DNA of 64,000 bases, from NCBI RefSeq assembly GCF_958450345.1, contig NC_088780.1, positions 35,177,667 through 35,241,666 on the forward strand. The letters are read 5' to 3'. Numbering within the stretch: the first letter of the stretch is position 1; each line of letters begins with the position of its first letter. Positions 1 through 11,974 of this stretch are shown piece after piece. The position numbers and the translations under genes were made by a program. This DNA is from Calliphora vicina (lineage: Eukaryota; Arthropoda; Insecta; Diptera; Calliphoridae). The notes under the pieces are model-generated. The model searched no databases and was not told the origin of the DNA. It was given only the letters and a program-made list of their open reading frames with translations.

Positions 1-441
1 AAAAACAGCAAGTAATGCAAACATTCATTGTTTTTTGACACTACTGAGGTGCTTAAATATTTAAGTGGTCATACTTTAACAAACATATGGGTACCACCAA
101 CCAACCAGACCAAGTACTTCGTGTTTTTTTTTGCATTTGTTTCATTCATTTAGAAAACAACAACCTGATGGTACTTAGAAAATATATACATATATACAAA
201 ATACGTCATGTACTTAAACAAAGTAGTTTTTTTTTATTTATTTTGTTCAAAACATTTCAAACTCAACACTCAAGCTCTTACGAATTAGTTAGAGGAAAGC
301 ACCACCGTGTGTTTTTCATCAACAAACACTTTACTGTTTTCTGTTGGTGTTTCCAATTTTTTTTTTTCATAGAAAATTGCATTTTTATGCGGGTTTGAAA
401 TTATACATACAAAGATACATTTATATGTAGTAGATATGTGC
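1..441. other. AT-rich sequence, no gene recognised
   Basis: Non-coding looking AT-rich DNA with runs of T and short ATATAC tracts. The open frame at 87-398 is low-complexity, rich in F, L and I, and has no recognisable domain, so I do not call it a gene. Confidence 0.5.
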
Positions 442-799
442 GTACATTAGGGTGGCCTTCACCAAGGCAAGGATATATAAAAGTTTGTCACTCCGTTTTT
501 AATTTCCAATTATTCCATTTATAACAGGAGATTTTCCTGCTTTGAGAACTTTGATTGCGGTTTTCACGGTAGACAAACGAAATTTTTTTGCACGGGTCTA
601 GATAGTCGGTGTAGTATCACAATAGGGCTGTTTGGTGTAAACACATTTTCTAAGTGTTTAGTAAATGTCTCGACTTTGATCCAAAAATGCGCATCTCCTA
701 AACGTTTACCGATTGTGCTCAAATTGTAAGCATTTTATTTTAAGAACTTGGCAGCATCAAAAATCTCAAAAGTACAAAATAAGGGCCACCTTAGTGTAC
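442..799. mobile_element. Small TIR element (about 358 bp, MITE-like)
   Basis: The left end GTACATTAGGGTGGCC (442-457) is matched by an inverted copy at 784-799, whose reverse complement is GTACACTAAGGTGGCC. The body has no coding capacity. The TAGGGTGGC end resembles the end of the four-copy dispersed repeat found at 14.2, 23.2, 50.1 and 62.5 kb, so this may be a small relative of that family. GTAC on both outer edges may be part of the repeat or a target duplication. I infer a non-autonomous DNA transposon. Confidence 0.5.
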
Positions 800-1426
800 A
801 CATACTTACAATATTGTAATAGTACCATATTTATATACAAGTGGTGGTAAACAGTCTTTAAGATTGTTTTCATATAAACCACATTTGGAAAACCAAACCG
901 ACCCTATTTAATACTCGTTCGTACAACTTCTACTTTAGTTTCTTGCTGATATTGTTGTTATATTTCTGCTCTAAATACCCTGAGGAGTGTTATTTTGTTT
1001 CCATTTTTTTTATATATTCCATGGTGATTTCCTAGTAATCTAACTCTCTCTCTCTGTCGTCTTCTTCATTGTCCTCCTCTTTACAACTTGAAAAGTTAAG
1101 GTTCATTTACCATTAAGTATGTTACTTTATTTTACTTGCCATTTCCTTGAGGTGACGGTTGTGCTGGTTGGCGGAGCTGTTTTGTAAATTAAATAATAGA
1201 ATTTATTTCATTTTTCTTTTTCTTTGTAAAAGGACACCCCATATAAATTTTGCTTTAAAGAAAAGGAGAGTTGAAAGTTATTGTGTGGTTGTTAAGGGAA
1301 CATTTATTAACACTGATTAATGACATCAACATATTTTTTTTGCTTTTCATGTCGTTTTTTATACATTTAAGCCAGCATGTGTTTATCAATAGGAATAATC
1401 TAGAATAATTCTACTAAAGAATAATT
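800..1426. other. AT-rich sequence with a short CT microsatellite
   Basis: No gene is recognised. A pyrimidine tract with repeated CT lies near 1045-1080, followed by AT-rich DNA. Confidence 0.4.
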
Positions 1427-3218
1427 AATAAGTATTTTTACTAAAATTCAAGTTGAAAGCAAGTGTAATTCAAGCCTTGATATACACAGTGCAACACGAA
1501 AAAATATAACCATATATGGACACCACTACGTTATAAAAACTCGTGTCTACCAGTAGTTTTGCTTAAAGTCATGTACATTTTTTTATGAGCCCCCAAAGAT
1601 TTGGGGCCTCGGTGTAATTTTTGCAAAAAATTATCATTTTCTCAGGCTCATATCTTATAAACCGTTCGGAATTTTGATTTACTCTCTAAGTCAAAGTTGT
1701 AGCTCTTGACATATAGAACAAAAATTGTGAACATGTAAAATAAAAATCACTTCATCTTCAAGATCAAATTCGCAAAGAACTATAAAAAATTCGATTTTTT
1801 TAACCTTTTCCCCCCTGTTCCGCTCCATATTAGCAAACCGTTCAAAGTTTAGGGAAAAAATCAACTACAAAACTTTACTTAAGATCTCAATAACCAACTT
1901 TTTAGAACATTTGAACTTCCTAGGAAGGATTCCTAACACCGCACAGTGCGGCCAAAAGCACCTTTGTCCGGCCAAAAGTCGAAAAAACAAGTTTTTAGTT
2001 GTTGGTTTTTTTGTCATTGGGTTGGTTAAAGAAATGCTCTAGGAGATAAAAAATTATCATAGTAAGGTCATAGTAAGGGCCTCAAATGCCATTCATAATT
2101 CCAGTTTGAATGAGGCCTTCACACGAATGACACACTACCGTAGGAAAGATCGACTAGAAGGAGTTTCCGTTAAACAGGTGTCAAAGTTTAATAAGTCAAA
2201 GTATTAGTTAACAAATAAAATAAAATTTAGCTGCAAGTATTTGCAAGTTGCCCTACGCTCGGCAAAAAAAAAATGTAATTTTTTTTGATAACTACATTGC
2301 AAAAATACTTACTAGAAGGTTTACGGCACATTTTTGTTTTGCTTGTAAGGTGTGACGCTTTAATTTACATGAAATAACATTAAATAAACACCACATTTAT
2401 ATATAGAAATATACAGTAAACTCTCGAAAACGTGAACTAAGGTAGAGCTACACAAATACGTATGTATTTGTTGAATGCACTCTAACATCGCCATATTGCA
2501 TTTCACCATTGTAAATTTGTTAATTTTTAATAATATCAAAACAAAAACTTTTAATCAATTAGAAAATTCATTTAATTTTTTTTCGTATGAAATGACGCCA
2601 TTAGGTCGGCCATTTTGAATTTGCAAATTCTGATAACGGATTCGTAATCAGCGACCCCAAAAAACCTCCATATACAAATTCGTGGATCATTTTATACCAT
2701 TTTCGACTTTTGGCCGGACAAAGGTACCTTTGGCCGCACTGTGCACAGTTTAGGTGAAATCGATTTTTTTCGATTTTGATCTTGAAGACGATATCCAATT
2801 TTTGTTCTTTATAATAAGAGCTAAAACTTTGCCTCAGAGAGTAAATCAAAATTCCAAACGGTTTGCAAGATATGACCCTGAGAAAATTATCAGTTTTTTG
2901 CAAAAATGACGCCAAATCTTTGGAGGCCCATAAAAAAAATGCATGACTTTGGGCAAAACTGGGAACTCGGTTCTTTTTTTGTCTTTTATCACGTAGTGGT
3001 GTCCGTATATGGTTATATTTCCATGACCTAAAAAATTACACTTTATTTCAAGTGAATTCTCCAGTAAAAAGGAAACATAAATTCAAGCCATATGTTTTTT
3101 GTTTGAAAATCGTTTAATTTAATTCAAATATTTTTCAAGTTTAAAACATAATTACATTTCCATTCAAGTCAAATTCCAACAAAATACTCAAGTGCTTAAA
3201 TTTTTGAGGGTTTGGTGC
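1427..3218 (+). repeat. MITE (copy 1), split by a 1.5-kb insertion
   Basis: Positions 1427-1495 and 3035-3218 together match, in inverted orientation, a continuous 246-bp repeat at 20703-20948. Shared landmarks are AATAAGNATTTTTACT at the start, TTCTCCAGTAAAAAGGAAAC in the middle, and TCAAGTGCTT near the end. The two halves here are separated by the long-inverted-repeat element at 1502-3020. The uninterrupted copy at 20.7 kb therefore serves as the empty-site reference. Confidence 0.65.
1502..3020. mobile_element. Long-inverted-repeat (foldback-like) element
   Basis: The outer ends AAATATAACCATATATGGAC (from 1502) and its inverted counterpart (to 3020) continue into long arms of several hundred bases. 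The left arm reaches about 1987 and the right arm begins about 2698. Both share segments such as CGGTTTGAGATATGACC-like and TTTGTCCGGCCAAAAGTCG-like tracts. The arms differ by scattered substitutions and by an extra segment in the left arm (about 1785-1945). The centre (1990-2690) shows no transposase. An open frame at 2601-2915 on the minus strand lies in the arm and is not credible as a gene. Inferred to be a non-autonomous element mobilised by another transposase; the superfamily is unknown. Confidence 0.6.
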
Positions 3219-3487
3219 TACTTGCATGGCAAGCAAAGATGTTTTAGGAAAATGGTTATTGCTATGTTAAGATTTAGGACACCAATGGTTTTATAGTTGT
3301 CAGAGATGTAATTTCATCTTATTGTAATGATCATTGATCTTCACGATTCCTACAGTCTTTATTTACTTTTATTTACAACTATTTTTATACCCAGAAATTG
3401 AAGCTAATTGTCACGAACTATCGATTTTATCCATCATCGAGGTCACCACTTGTTACAGAATTAGTGACTAGTTATTGGGTGTATACC
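3219..3487. other. Unannotated AT-rich sequence
   Basis: Nothing recognisable was seen in this interval. Confidence 0.4.
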
Positions 3488-3811
3488 TTAAAAATGGAGG
3501 GATTTTTTCAAATTTTTAGCTTTAATTTTGAAACGTTTGTACAATATAAATTTTAAAGTACTGTTAGCTTTGACCTTTTCCCATCTTTTTGGCAATATTT
3601 GGATTCCTAGCTCATCTTTTGCGGCCAAGCACGAATCAAGCCATATTCTGATACTCGGATACAGAGAGTGCGTCCTGAATTGAACGAAAGAAATAGTTGT
3701 CGGACGGGGCAAGATTAGGACCATAACAAAGAACGACGAATAGTTGTCGTAACCATACCGAACCAGCTTATTTCTCTGCGTGGATTTGTGATGAAAACTG
3801 TTTACTGTCAC
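3488..3811 (-). pseudogene. mariner transposase C-terminal remnant
   Basis: The minus-strand translation contains the mariner C-terminal signature. A degenerate LPRPTTISF segment corresponds to the SPDLAPxDYxLF motif around the third catalytic Asp. Then come a segment like WLDSCLAAKDE (usual form WIDSWIASKDE) and LPKRWEKV (usual form LPERWEKV). The N-terminal DNA-binding domain and the first two catalytic Asp regions are missing. No terminal inverted repeat is visible next to it. This is a dead fragment of a Tc1/mariner superfamily transposon. Confidence 0.65.
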
Positions 3812-3829
3812 AAAGTATTAACATGATTC

Positions 3830-5150
3830 ATGCAACTTTCATCATTATTTAGTCTTTGTTCATAAAATTGTTCAAGTTTATTGAAAGTAGATTATTAATT
3901 TCGGTCAACTTTCAATATGATTAGTTAACAACGTGCCAACTTCTTTAGATTACCTTGGGCACATGCATTTAATCTAAATTATTTCAGCCATAAAATAATA
4001 AATAGACTTTTAATAAAGTGATTAAGATAAATTTTTGTTGCCCACAAAATATCAGCTTTCAGTTTCAATTCAATTTTTATATAAGTCTGATGGATTTTAA
4101 GTTAATTTTTCCTTTTTTTTTTTGTTTTCAAATAAAGTATGTGCGTTTTATAATTTATTGTAGTACTGCTGTGTTATGGTTTGAAATGGTTTAAAAACAA
4201 TTTCAGGCTTATTTTTTTATATCAAACGTAATCTTATTTCCTACAAAAACCAAGAAACCTTCAAAACGCCAAATGCCATTGTGTTTATAGTTACAATTTA
4301 TTCTCTGATAATCTGTTTCTTTTATGTTTTTCATTGACGTTTGTGGTCTAAAGAAAAACGTATTATTATTTTGATTTTATTTTATTTTTATTTCATTAAA
4401 TTTTAATCGATGGTTTTTTAACACGTTAAAATGCAATGAATTCTTATTAAAGCTGAAAAAAAACCCAACCAAAAATAAATTCAAACTAAAACTGGGCGTA
4501 GTAATTCGTTTCGTTTTATTTTTTAATTTTGGCATTCATGATAATTCAAAATTGATTAGATGTATAAAAAATTTCAAACCATAAAAATTTTAAGGCAGAA
4601 AGAAACTAATGCTTTCAGACCTTGCAACATTTTTCGTGTGTGTAGTTTTTGTATTTTGCTGTGTCTGTCTCTACTATAGATTTCAATGGAATTCTAATGA
4701 ATAAGTTTTTTTTTTTTGTTGTTGTATGCGGTTTAATTTATTTTTTTTTAATTTCTGTTAGAAAAACTCATTAGTTCTGTGTTTGGTCACGTTATGTTGG
4801 AATACGCATAATAATTAATTTACAAAATTGTATAGAATAGATAGACTGACTATGTATTGATCAAAGAAATCAAGTCTGTGAGCTTAAGGCGTCTAAGACG
4901 AATTTGTTTTGGACTCTTAATTATAACTCCAGCTAGTTACAGAGAAGATTTTAATCAATAAAAATCAAAATTCCATTTTATAATATGTAAACTAATGAAA
5001 TACATATATTATGTAATTATTTTTAGTTTTTAGAGTTGATCATTAGAATTTTGTAAAAGTATCAGTTTTTGCATTCCCATTTAATAAAATTTTTCAGAAT
5101 TGAATATCGCATGAATTATTATAAATATATCTAGTTTTGTAGCATTTTAG
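3830..5150. other. About 1.3 kb AT-rich, nothing recognised
   Basis: Low-complexity AT-rich DNA with T and A runs. I see no open frame with protein-like composition, no inverted terminal repeats and no RNA gene. Confidence 0.4.
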
Positions 5151-5159
5151 TTGTTTAGA

Positions 5160-5770
5160 GTTGGCCGTTATAGATCAGTTAAAAGATCGCTGCTATTCAG
5201 AGTCATAGGATGAACCAATACGATAGCTCCCTAGTTCGAGAGATCATCGGTTTGTTAGTTCAAAACTTAATTTGAATATGAGAGCTAAATTTACTATATT
5301 CTATAGTTGGAATGTAGATAATGTAATGGTAATTTGACTGACCCCTTGTTATGTTTTAAAGGATCACTTGACTCTTATTGATGATTGGGTAATGCAAAGC
5401 TAATTTATTTTGCTGCTTTCCATCACTGATCGCTATAGATCCCTTCTGTATGTTCAGAGTCATAAGATGAACTAGTTCGATAGTTTCTGTATAATAATTT
5501 GTTTCTTTAGCTGACCCCTTGTTATGTTTTAAAGGATCACTAGACTCTTATTGATGATTTGGTAAAGCAAAGCTAATTTATTTAGCTGCTTTCCATCACC
5601 GATCGCCAAAGATCACTGCTTTATGTTCAGAGTCATAGAATGAACTAGTAATAACTATGTAATAACTGACTAATTTTTTTAGCTGCTTTCCATCACCGAT
5701 TGCTAAAGATTGCTGCTTTATGTTCAGAGTCGTAAAACCAATTAATTCGTTGAGAATTATAATTTTTTTA
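5160..5770 (+). repeat. Imperfect tandem repeat, about 175-bp period
   Basis: Two long units share CCCCTTGTTATGTTTTAAAG at about 5342 and 5516 (spacing about 174). Partial units share the TGTTCAGAGTCATA-type segment near 5196, 5451, 5624 and 5719. Units differ by substitutions and truncations, as in a decaying local satellite. No coding content. Mini-me-like copy A begins about 200 bp downstream. Confidence 0.6.
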
Positions 5771-5970
5771 GTTTAACCTTTTGTTTTATTATAACTTAGA
5801 ACATTATTTAGTTCAAATGTTAGATGGGTTTTTTGACTAACTCTAATTTATTTCTTATTTACGATCGATGATAAAGATCGTTTGGTAATGCAAAAATAAG
5901 TTATTAAACTACATTTGATCATCAATTTTCTAAATTCATCTGAATTTAAACTTTATTCTCTAAAGTAATT

Positions 5971-6668
5971 ATACCCTACACCACCATAGTGGGGAGGGTA
6001 TAATGCGTTTGTGCAGATGTTTGTAACGGCCAAAAATATTAGTGTAACACCCACCTTAAAGTATACCGATCGACTTAGAATCACTTTCTGAGTCGATTAA
6101 ACGATGTCCGTCCGTCCGTCTGGTCGGCTGGTTGTCTGTCCATGTAAACCTTGTGCCCAAAGCATAGGTTGCAATTTTGAAGATATTTCGATAAGATTTG
6201 GCACATATAATTTTTTCAGCCCAAGCCTATTGAAAATGGATAAAATCGGGCCATTATTTCACCTAGCCCCCATACAAATGCCCTTCCGAAATTGGACTTT
6301 ATCGGTCATAAATGTTTAATTTAAATATGTATCTCCACAAATTTTAATGTTACTATCAGTCCATAATTAGTCATAGCTCCCATATAGACTCGCTTCCGAA
6401 AATCACTTTGACGTGCATTAATCGCTTAAAAATGTTGCTATACCCACAAAATTCAACACAGTTAACTTTCATATAGACATAAATCACACGAACTAATTTC
6501 ATGGTGATCGGTCCATAATTAGTCATAGCTCCCATATAAGGCCCACTTCCAAAAATCACTCAAAAATATAAATTATTGAAATTTTAAAAGAAATATGTTT
6601 TTGCTCTTTTACTTAGTGTAGGGTATTATATGGTCGGGCTTGACCGACCATACTTTCTTACTTGTTTT
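5971..6668 (+). mobile_element. Mini-me-like dispersed repeat, copy A
   Basis: Starts ATACCCTACACCACCATAGT and ends in GGTCGGGCTTGACCGACCAT followed by ACTTTCTTACTTGTTTT. It contains a GTCCGTCCGTC tract directly after an AGTCGATTAAACGATG segment. A GTCY proto-microsatellite inside a short dispersed repeat is the hallmark described for dipteran mini-me elements, so the assignment is by analogy. Three sister copies lie in this window (22490-23117 minus, 32591-33578 plus, 47453-48106 plus). The TTAA at 6097-6100 is the intact version of the site that holds a MITE in copy C. Open frames across it are not genes. Confidence 0.7.
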
Positions 6669-6894
6669 ACTTTATCATCGATCAATTGGTAAAGCTAAGA
6701 TAAGTCTTCCGCTCAATTTAAATTTTCATATTCACTTAAGTACTCAGTAATTATTACACAGATCAACACCAAAAAAAGACTTGACTATTCACTATATACA
6801 TAGATTTGAAATTTGATAAAATTTTTTCAATTCTATGAATACATTTTTTTTAAAAAATTTTAAAATAAAAAAATTATAAATTTTGTTAGACGTT

Positions 6895-8275
6895 TCTCCA
6901 CATAATTAATGATATCTCAAAAAACCCCAGTCCAATGTTATTAAAATAAACTTAGCAAAGTTGAGATTTACATAACATTTAATCCGTTTATATATTGCAT
7001 TTCAATCCGCTCAGTAGTTTCGGAGTTATAATAACAAATTTAAGCAAAAAATATATTTTTTACGTGAAAATATCAAATTTTTTTGTTTTAAAAAACTCAT
7101 GAAAAATCGAAAACGGCAGAACTTGTTCAGGTTTATTGCTTTATCGAAAAGCCACATGCAATAGGAATAAAATGAAATACCGATCATGAAAATGGATTAA
7201 TTCTTTTCGAATTTATTCACAATTAAGTGAATTTGCTAATTTTCTCAAAATTTTAGTTTTTGTTTGATATACATAAAATTTAGTAGTTAATAGTCTTTTT
7301 TCGATTCATTGAATTTTGAAAACATTTTGATATATATTGCTTTTCAATTGGCTCAGTAGTTTCGGAGTTATAATAACAAATTGAAGCAAAAAATAAAAGT
7401 TTTAATTGAAAAATATTTGAAATTTCTATTCCCGTATAACTACTTGCAAATTTTTTTGTTTTAAAAAAATCATTAAAAAAACGAAAACAGCAGAAATTGT
7501 TCAGGTTTCACATTTAAGTGAATTCGCTCATTTTCACAAAATTTTATTTACATAAAATTAAGTAGTTAATGTTCTTCTTTTGAATGAATGAAATTTGAAA
7601 ACACTTTCCCCATTCTGCGTACTAATTTTCATAAATATATTGTTTTTCCATCAGCACAGTAGTTTCGGAGTTATAATAACAAATTGAAGCAAAAAATATA
7701 ATTTTCAAGGGAAAAATAGTAAATTTTTTTGTTTTAAAAAAATCATGAAAAAACGAAAACAGCAGAAATTAATAAGGTTTATTATTTTATCACAAAGCCA
7801 CATGTAATAGTACAAAATTAGCTATCGGTCATAAAAATCGATGGATTTTTTTCGATTTTATTCACAATCAAGTGAATTCGCTCCTTTTTACAAAATTTTA
7901 GTTTTTTGTTTGATATACATAAAATTGAGTAGTTAATATTCTTCTTTCGATTGATTGAATTTTGAAAGCATTTTCCCCATGCTATGTACAAATTTTCATA
8001 TATATATATTGCTCTACAATCGGCTCAGTAGTTTCGGAGTTATAATAACAAATTGAAGCAAAAAATATATTTTTTTAGAAGAAAATAGCTTGGTTTTAAA
8101 AAAATCAAGAAAAATCGAAAACTGAAAAAATAGTTCAGTTTTATTACTTTATCGCAAAGCCACATGTAATGGGAACAAAATGAGATATAGGTTATAAATA
8201 TCGATGAATGCTTTTCGAATTTATTGACAATTAAGTGAATTCGCACATTTTCAGAAAATTGTAAAATTTCTACGA
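6895..8275 (+). repeat. Satellite-like array, units of about 300-370 bp
   Basis: The landmark CAGTAGTTTCGGAGTTATAA occurs at about 7012, 7354, 7657 and 8025. That gives about four units with spacings near 342, 303 and 368. Each unit also carries an AAAACTCATGAAAAATCGAA-like segment and a CAATTAAGTGAATTCGC-like segment. Units differ by indels. No coding capacity; the short frame at 8040-8246 is incidental. Confidence 0.7.
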
Positions 8276-8279
8276 CAAA

Positions 8280-8879
8280 TGAATATTAAAATAGTTCAGT
8301 AAAAGAGTATATGTAGGTAATATCTTCTGCAATAATTCCCTAATGAACTGACAGCCTTTGACTGTTAGTATTAAGAAACATATCCAACGAATTTGAACTA
8401 CAAAATTTTATTTACTTCATAAATTTTCATGAATTTTCCAAAGTTTTGTATAGAGATATATTTAAAGTGTGATAAATTAATTGATTTGCATTAAAATGCT
8501 GTAAATCTTTATTCTTACACAACCTATATGACAAACCGAACACACTTCCCTTGAATGTACGCAAATGCCCACAAATATTCATAAGAAATTGATTGATTAT
8601 TTGAAAATATTTTGCTTTAGTTTTATATTCTTGCACGAAACATGATTGGAATTTCAATAGAATTTATGAAAATGACCTTCGATTTATTTTTAATTTATAT
8701 TCATTTACATAAAATTTCAATATTAAAAACGATACTCTGAAATAAACTAACAATTTAGTGATTTTTTACAAACTTTTTCTTTTAGAATCAAAATTGTATT
8801 GAATTTTAAGTTTGTGGTAACTATTTAAGAGAACATACTACTCGTTTTAGTATGTACTTAAAAAAAAAATAAAAGATAG
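8280..8879. other. Unannotated AT-rich sequence
   Basis: No gene or element end recognised. The short frame at 8427-8657 has no domain that I can identify. Confidence 0.4.
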
Positions 8880-8884
8880 CCATG

Positions 8885-9185
8885 ACCATGTAAAGGATCT
8901 TCCAAACTGAACAGTTGATAGCGGCCATATTGTTGAAACTACACCTGTCGAATTGGCTGTTAGTTTGTTTCGTCAAGAAAAGTGAAAATTTCTCTTGCAG
9001 TTTTGAAAATTAAAAACCCCTCAAAATCACTTTTCAGACCCAGTATTCTACATACTCTTACCACCATGTCCAGTAAATATTTGTTGGAATTTGTTTTCCA
9101 ACCAACCAACACCTTAATTTTTAATTTGCTGACGAAAGATAAGCTGCCTGGACAGACAGGCAGACGGACGGACAAAATTACATAA
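8885..9185 (+). repeat. Mariner-associated leader-like fragment
   Basis: Positions 8895-8955 (CAGTTGATAGCGGCCATATT and flanks) match 60490-60540, which lies just upstream of a mariner-type transposase remnant. This suggests a fragment of the same element's non-coding leader. It is followed by sequence ending in a GGACAGACAGGCAGACGGAC tract (9151-9170), another GTCY-type motif. No transposase coding was found here. Confidence 0.4.
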
Positions 9186-10230
9186 ACAATTAAATTTTGT
9201 TTAAACGAAGTTGTAACTTAGTTTTATGGCTGCAACTACATAAAATCTATGAAAAAAAAATAACAATTTAAACACATTTTATTGTTTTATGGCCACCAAA
9301 AGACAACATGTGAAACAACTTGTTTTATTTTGTGAGATTTTGTTTCAAATAAAATTCATTTAAAGGAGCCAAATAGGTTTTGAAAAACATGTTTCTATGT
9401 TGTTGTTGTTATTATTCTAGTATATTTATGATCGACAATTAAACAAAAACAACAAACAACAACTAAATGTGTTAGACTCGTAAACCATTAACACTCCATT
9501 CGGATTAGCCAGACTCATAGCTAGAGCTGCAACTACCTTCAATTGTCCAAACATTCATCCACATACATATCTATTTATTCGAACGTCTATCTATCTGTCT
9601 GTCTGCCTGTGGAGGTGTTTGTTTGCCTGCTAAATGACTAAAAGATACAAAATTTAGTCGACCATTTAATTTTTAAGCAATCAACCATTTGGTTGTTTGA
9701 GTTCAAGTATCGAAATACTTCAACAATATTTTGGAATTTTAGGTTATTTTAAATTTATTATTTATATTTAATGTCTGTTTCTTTAGAGGTTTCCTTTACT
9801 TTGTTTGTAGTATTTGATTTCAGATATTTTTGTAGATATTTGTTATTTTTATGGCTTTTCTGTTGGTAATTAACACTAATTATAATTATCACAACATTGT
9901 TTACAAAAAAAAGAAAAAACAAAATAATAACAAATAAAAATAGTTTTTAAATATAATCTAAAATCGAACGAATGTAGAGTAGGTTGTACAATAGTTTTAT
10001 GAGGGTTTTCAGAAAATGTTTGTAACTAAAATTAATTGAAGCTACATTTAGTTTGTAAAGGAAATAAAAAACTTGTAATTATATTAAATTTTAATACCAT
10101 TGTAATAACACTATACAACAAAATAAATTTTTTTCCAAAATTACATAGTCCGACCAACAAATTTTGATAGAGCAAAAAAAAAAGACACGTGTATCGGCGT
10201 TTTTAAAGTTTACATCTGAATTTCATTTGA
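9186..10230. other. AT-rich sequence with GTCY microsatellite
   Basis: No gene recognised. A GTCTATCTATCTGTCTGTCT tract lies near 9585-9610. A and T homopolymers are frequent. Confidence 0.4.
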
Positions 10231-10306
10231 GGGGAGGTTAAAGTTTCCCAACTAAAGTTTCCCAACTATTGTTAATCGTCATAAAAAACCATGTGATCCT
10301 TAACTT

Positions 10307-10705
10307 TTAGGTATAAAATGTGTTCAGCAAAGTTATGTAAAATGTTACGGAGAATATTTTCGTAGAATATGTTAACCCTCTAAATCCTCAAGGTACGGGT
10401 CTTTTTTGTCCTTCTTTTAAATAACTTCAAAAACCACCATTAAAACAGGTATTTAAGGGGTTAAAATGTTCCGCAAAAATATTATCCATGAAATTTTACT
10501 ATAAGTCCCTGAATACACCAAAACGGAAAATTCAACCAGAAAGTCAGAAATAAGACTTAACCAAAGAGAGCCTAGGGTTAATTTCGCATTTTCTAAGAAT
10601 TTTATTTTAAAGAACATTTTAGGTATAAAATGTATTCAGCAAATTTATCCAAAATGTTACGGAGAACATTTTTGTAGAATATGTTAATCCTCTAAATCAT
10701 CAAGG
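10307..10705 (+). repeat. Direct repeat pair, about 86 bp each
   Basis: The segment beginning TTAGGTATAAAATGTGTTCA at 10307 recurs at about 10619, about 312 bp later. Both copies continue through AATGTTACGGAGAA and AGAATATGTTAA to a CCTCTAAATC end with about ten differences. The second copy leads directly into the mini-me-like repeat at 10720. Probably two units of an older tandem or dispersed repeat. Confidence 0.55.
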
Positions 10706-10719
10706 CAAAATATTGTAAT

Positions 10720-11116
10720 TTCCACAATATAATTTTCCGACCCTATAAAGTATATATGTATATTCTGGATCCTTATAGATAGCGGAGTCGATTAAGCCAT
10801 GTCTGTCTGCTGAAATCAACTTTCTGAAGACCCCAGATATCTTCGGGATCCAAATCTCCAATAATTCTGTCAGACATGCTTTCGGATCTATCTGGATTAC
10901 TAAGTCATTAATATAGACAACATGGATATACCAAAAAAATGTTTTTTTTAAATTTTAAAAATAAATTTTTTTTCCAAAAAAATAAAAAAAACAACTTTGG
11001 GAAAAAAAAATAAATTTTGTTTACCTAAAAATATTTAAAATTTGTATTTTAAAGTATAATTTGGTGAAGGGTATATAAGATTCGACACATCGGAATATAG
11101 CTCTCTTACTTGTTTT
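10720..11116 (+). mobile_element. Mini-me-like repeat, divergent subtype
   Basis: Shares the plan of copies A-D but not their sequence. It has CCGACCCTATAAAGTATATA, then GGAGTCGATTAAGCCATGTC, then a reduced GTCTGTCTGC tract, and a terminal GAATATAGCTCTCTTACTTG. This is a familiar plan in fly genomes. It is probably a second subfamily. The interior is A/T homopolymer-rich and non-coding. Confidence 0.55.
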
Positions 11117-11129
11117 GTTTCTCATCCGA

Positions 11130-11780
11130 TTTCAAATATTTTTATATTTTTGGAAAGCGCTCGGCTAGGTCTTGTAATTCTCTCTTATAATTTCCGAGTT
11201 ATAGGCATTTGAAAATTGAAATTTAAAAATTTTGCCATTCCTTGGACGTACTTTTGGAATACTTTAGCTAATGGATTTGAATTTTTATATGTTAGTTAAA
11301 CAACTAAATTGCCAATAATATACAAACAAATTTCAGAGCAATATCAATTATGAAAGTAAACGATTTTCAATTTAAAAATTTTAAAATAGTAGATTTTGGC
11401 TGTATTTTTTTATTAAAAAAAAACTTTCTTTAAGAACATATAACAATTTTATGTTTTTCGGTAAGCCATCTTTCCGGAGAACATTTTGGTATAAAAAAGA
11501 TTTCCTATTTTTCGAAAATGTCACTGCTATGCCCTTCGGAATTTGACCTATTTTTTAATCATACTTTTAACTTTCAAAGGCTCAGGAAACAGAAAGCAGC
11601 TTTGGAAACCTCGATGTGTTCTCTATTCATTTCCATAGTATTTTCCCAGCCCCGAAGGAAATGTGGACCTCTATGGGCAAAATTGTAATAAATACCATTT
11701 TTGGGAGTTTCGTTAGGAATTACGGGATTCCCTTTTGACAATTTTTTTACAATATGTTATTTAGAATGACAAATTTAAAA
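11130..11780 (+). repeat. Dispersed repeat E, copy 1
   Basis: Matches 53280-53880 in inverted orientation. Shared landmarks include GCAGCTTTGGAAACCTCGAT (11597-11616), TTCGGAATTTGACCTATTTT (11538-11557) and a GGGATTCCCTTTTGACAA segment. No coding potential. The superfamily cannot be assigned from the visible ends. Confidence 0.55.
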
Positions 11781-11974
11781 AACAATGAAAATTTCATTGA
11801 GTTTTGTTAACAAATAAATAATGACTTTATTGCATATTACATATTTATTGAGTTTCTAAAACTAAAATTTGTATCAAAATTTTAATAGGATTGGAAATAT
11901 TAGGAACAATTTGATCCACAGTTTTTCCGAACTAATTTTTTTGATTTAGATAAGTTATGTTGACGTTGTTTAGC

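Noticed and set aside
2601..2915. 104-residue minus-strand frame
   Set aside because: It lies in the arm of the long-inverted-repeat element and the equivalent sequence in the other arm is not open.
6371..6559. Short frames in mini-me-like copies (also 22595-22807, 33158-33370, 47734-47925)
   Set aside because: The same peptide-like strings recur only because the non-coding repeat recurs; frames differ by strand and are broken in sister copies.
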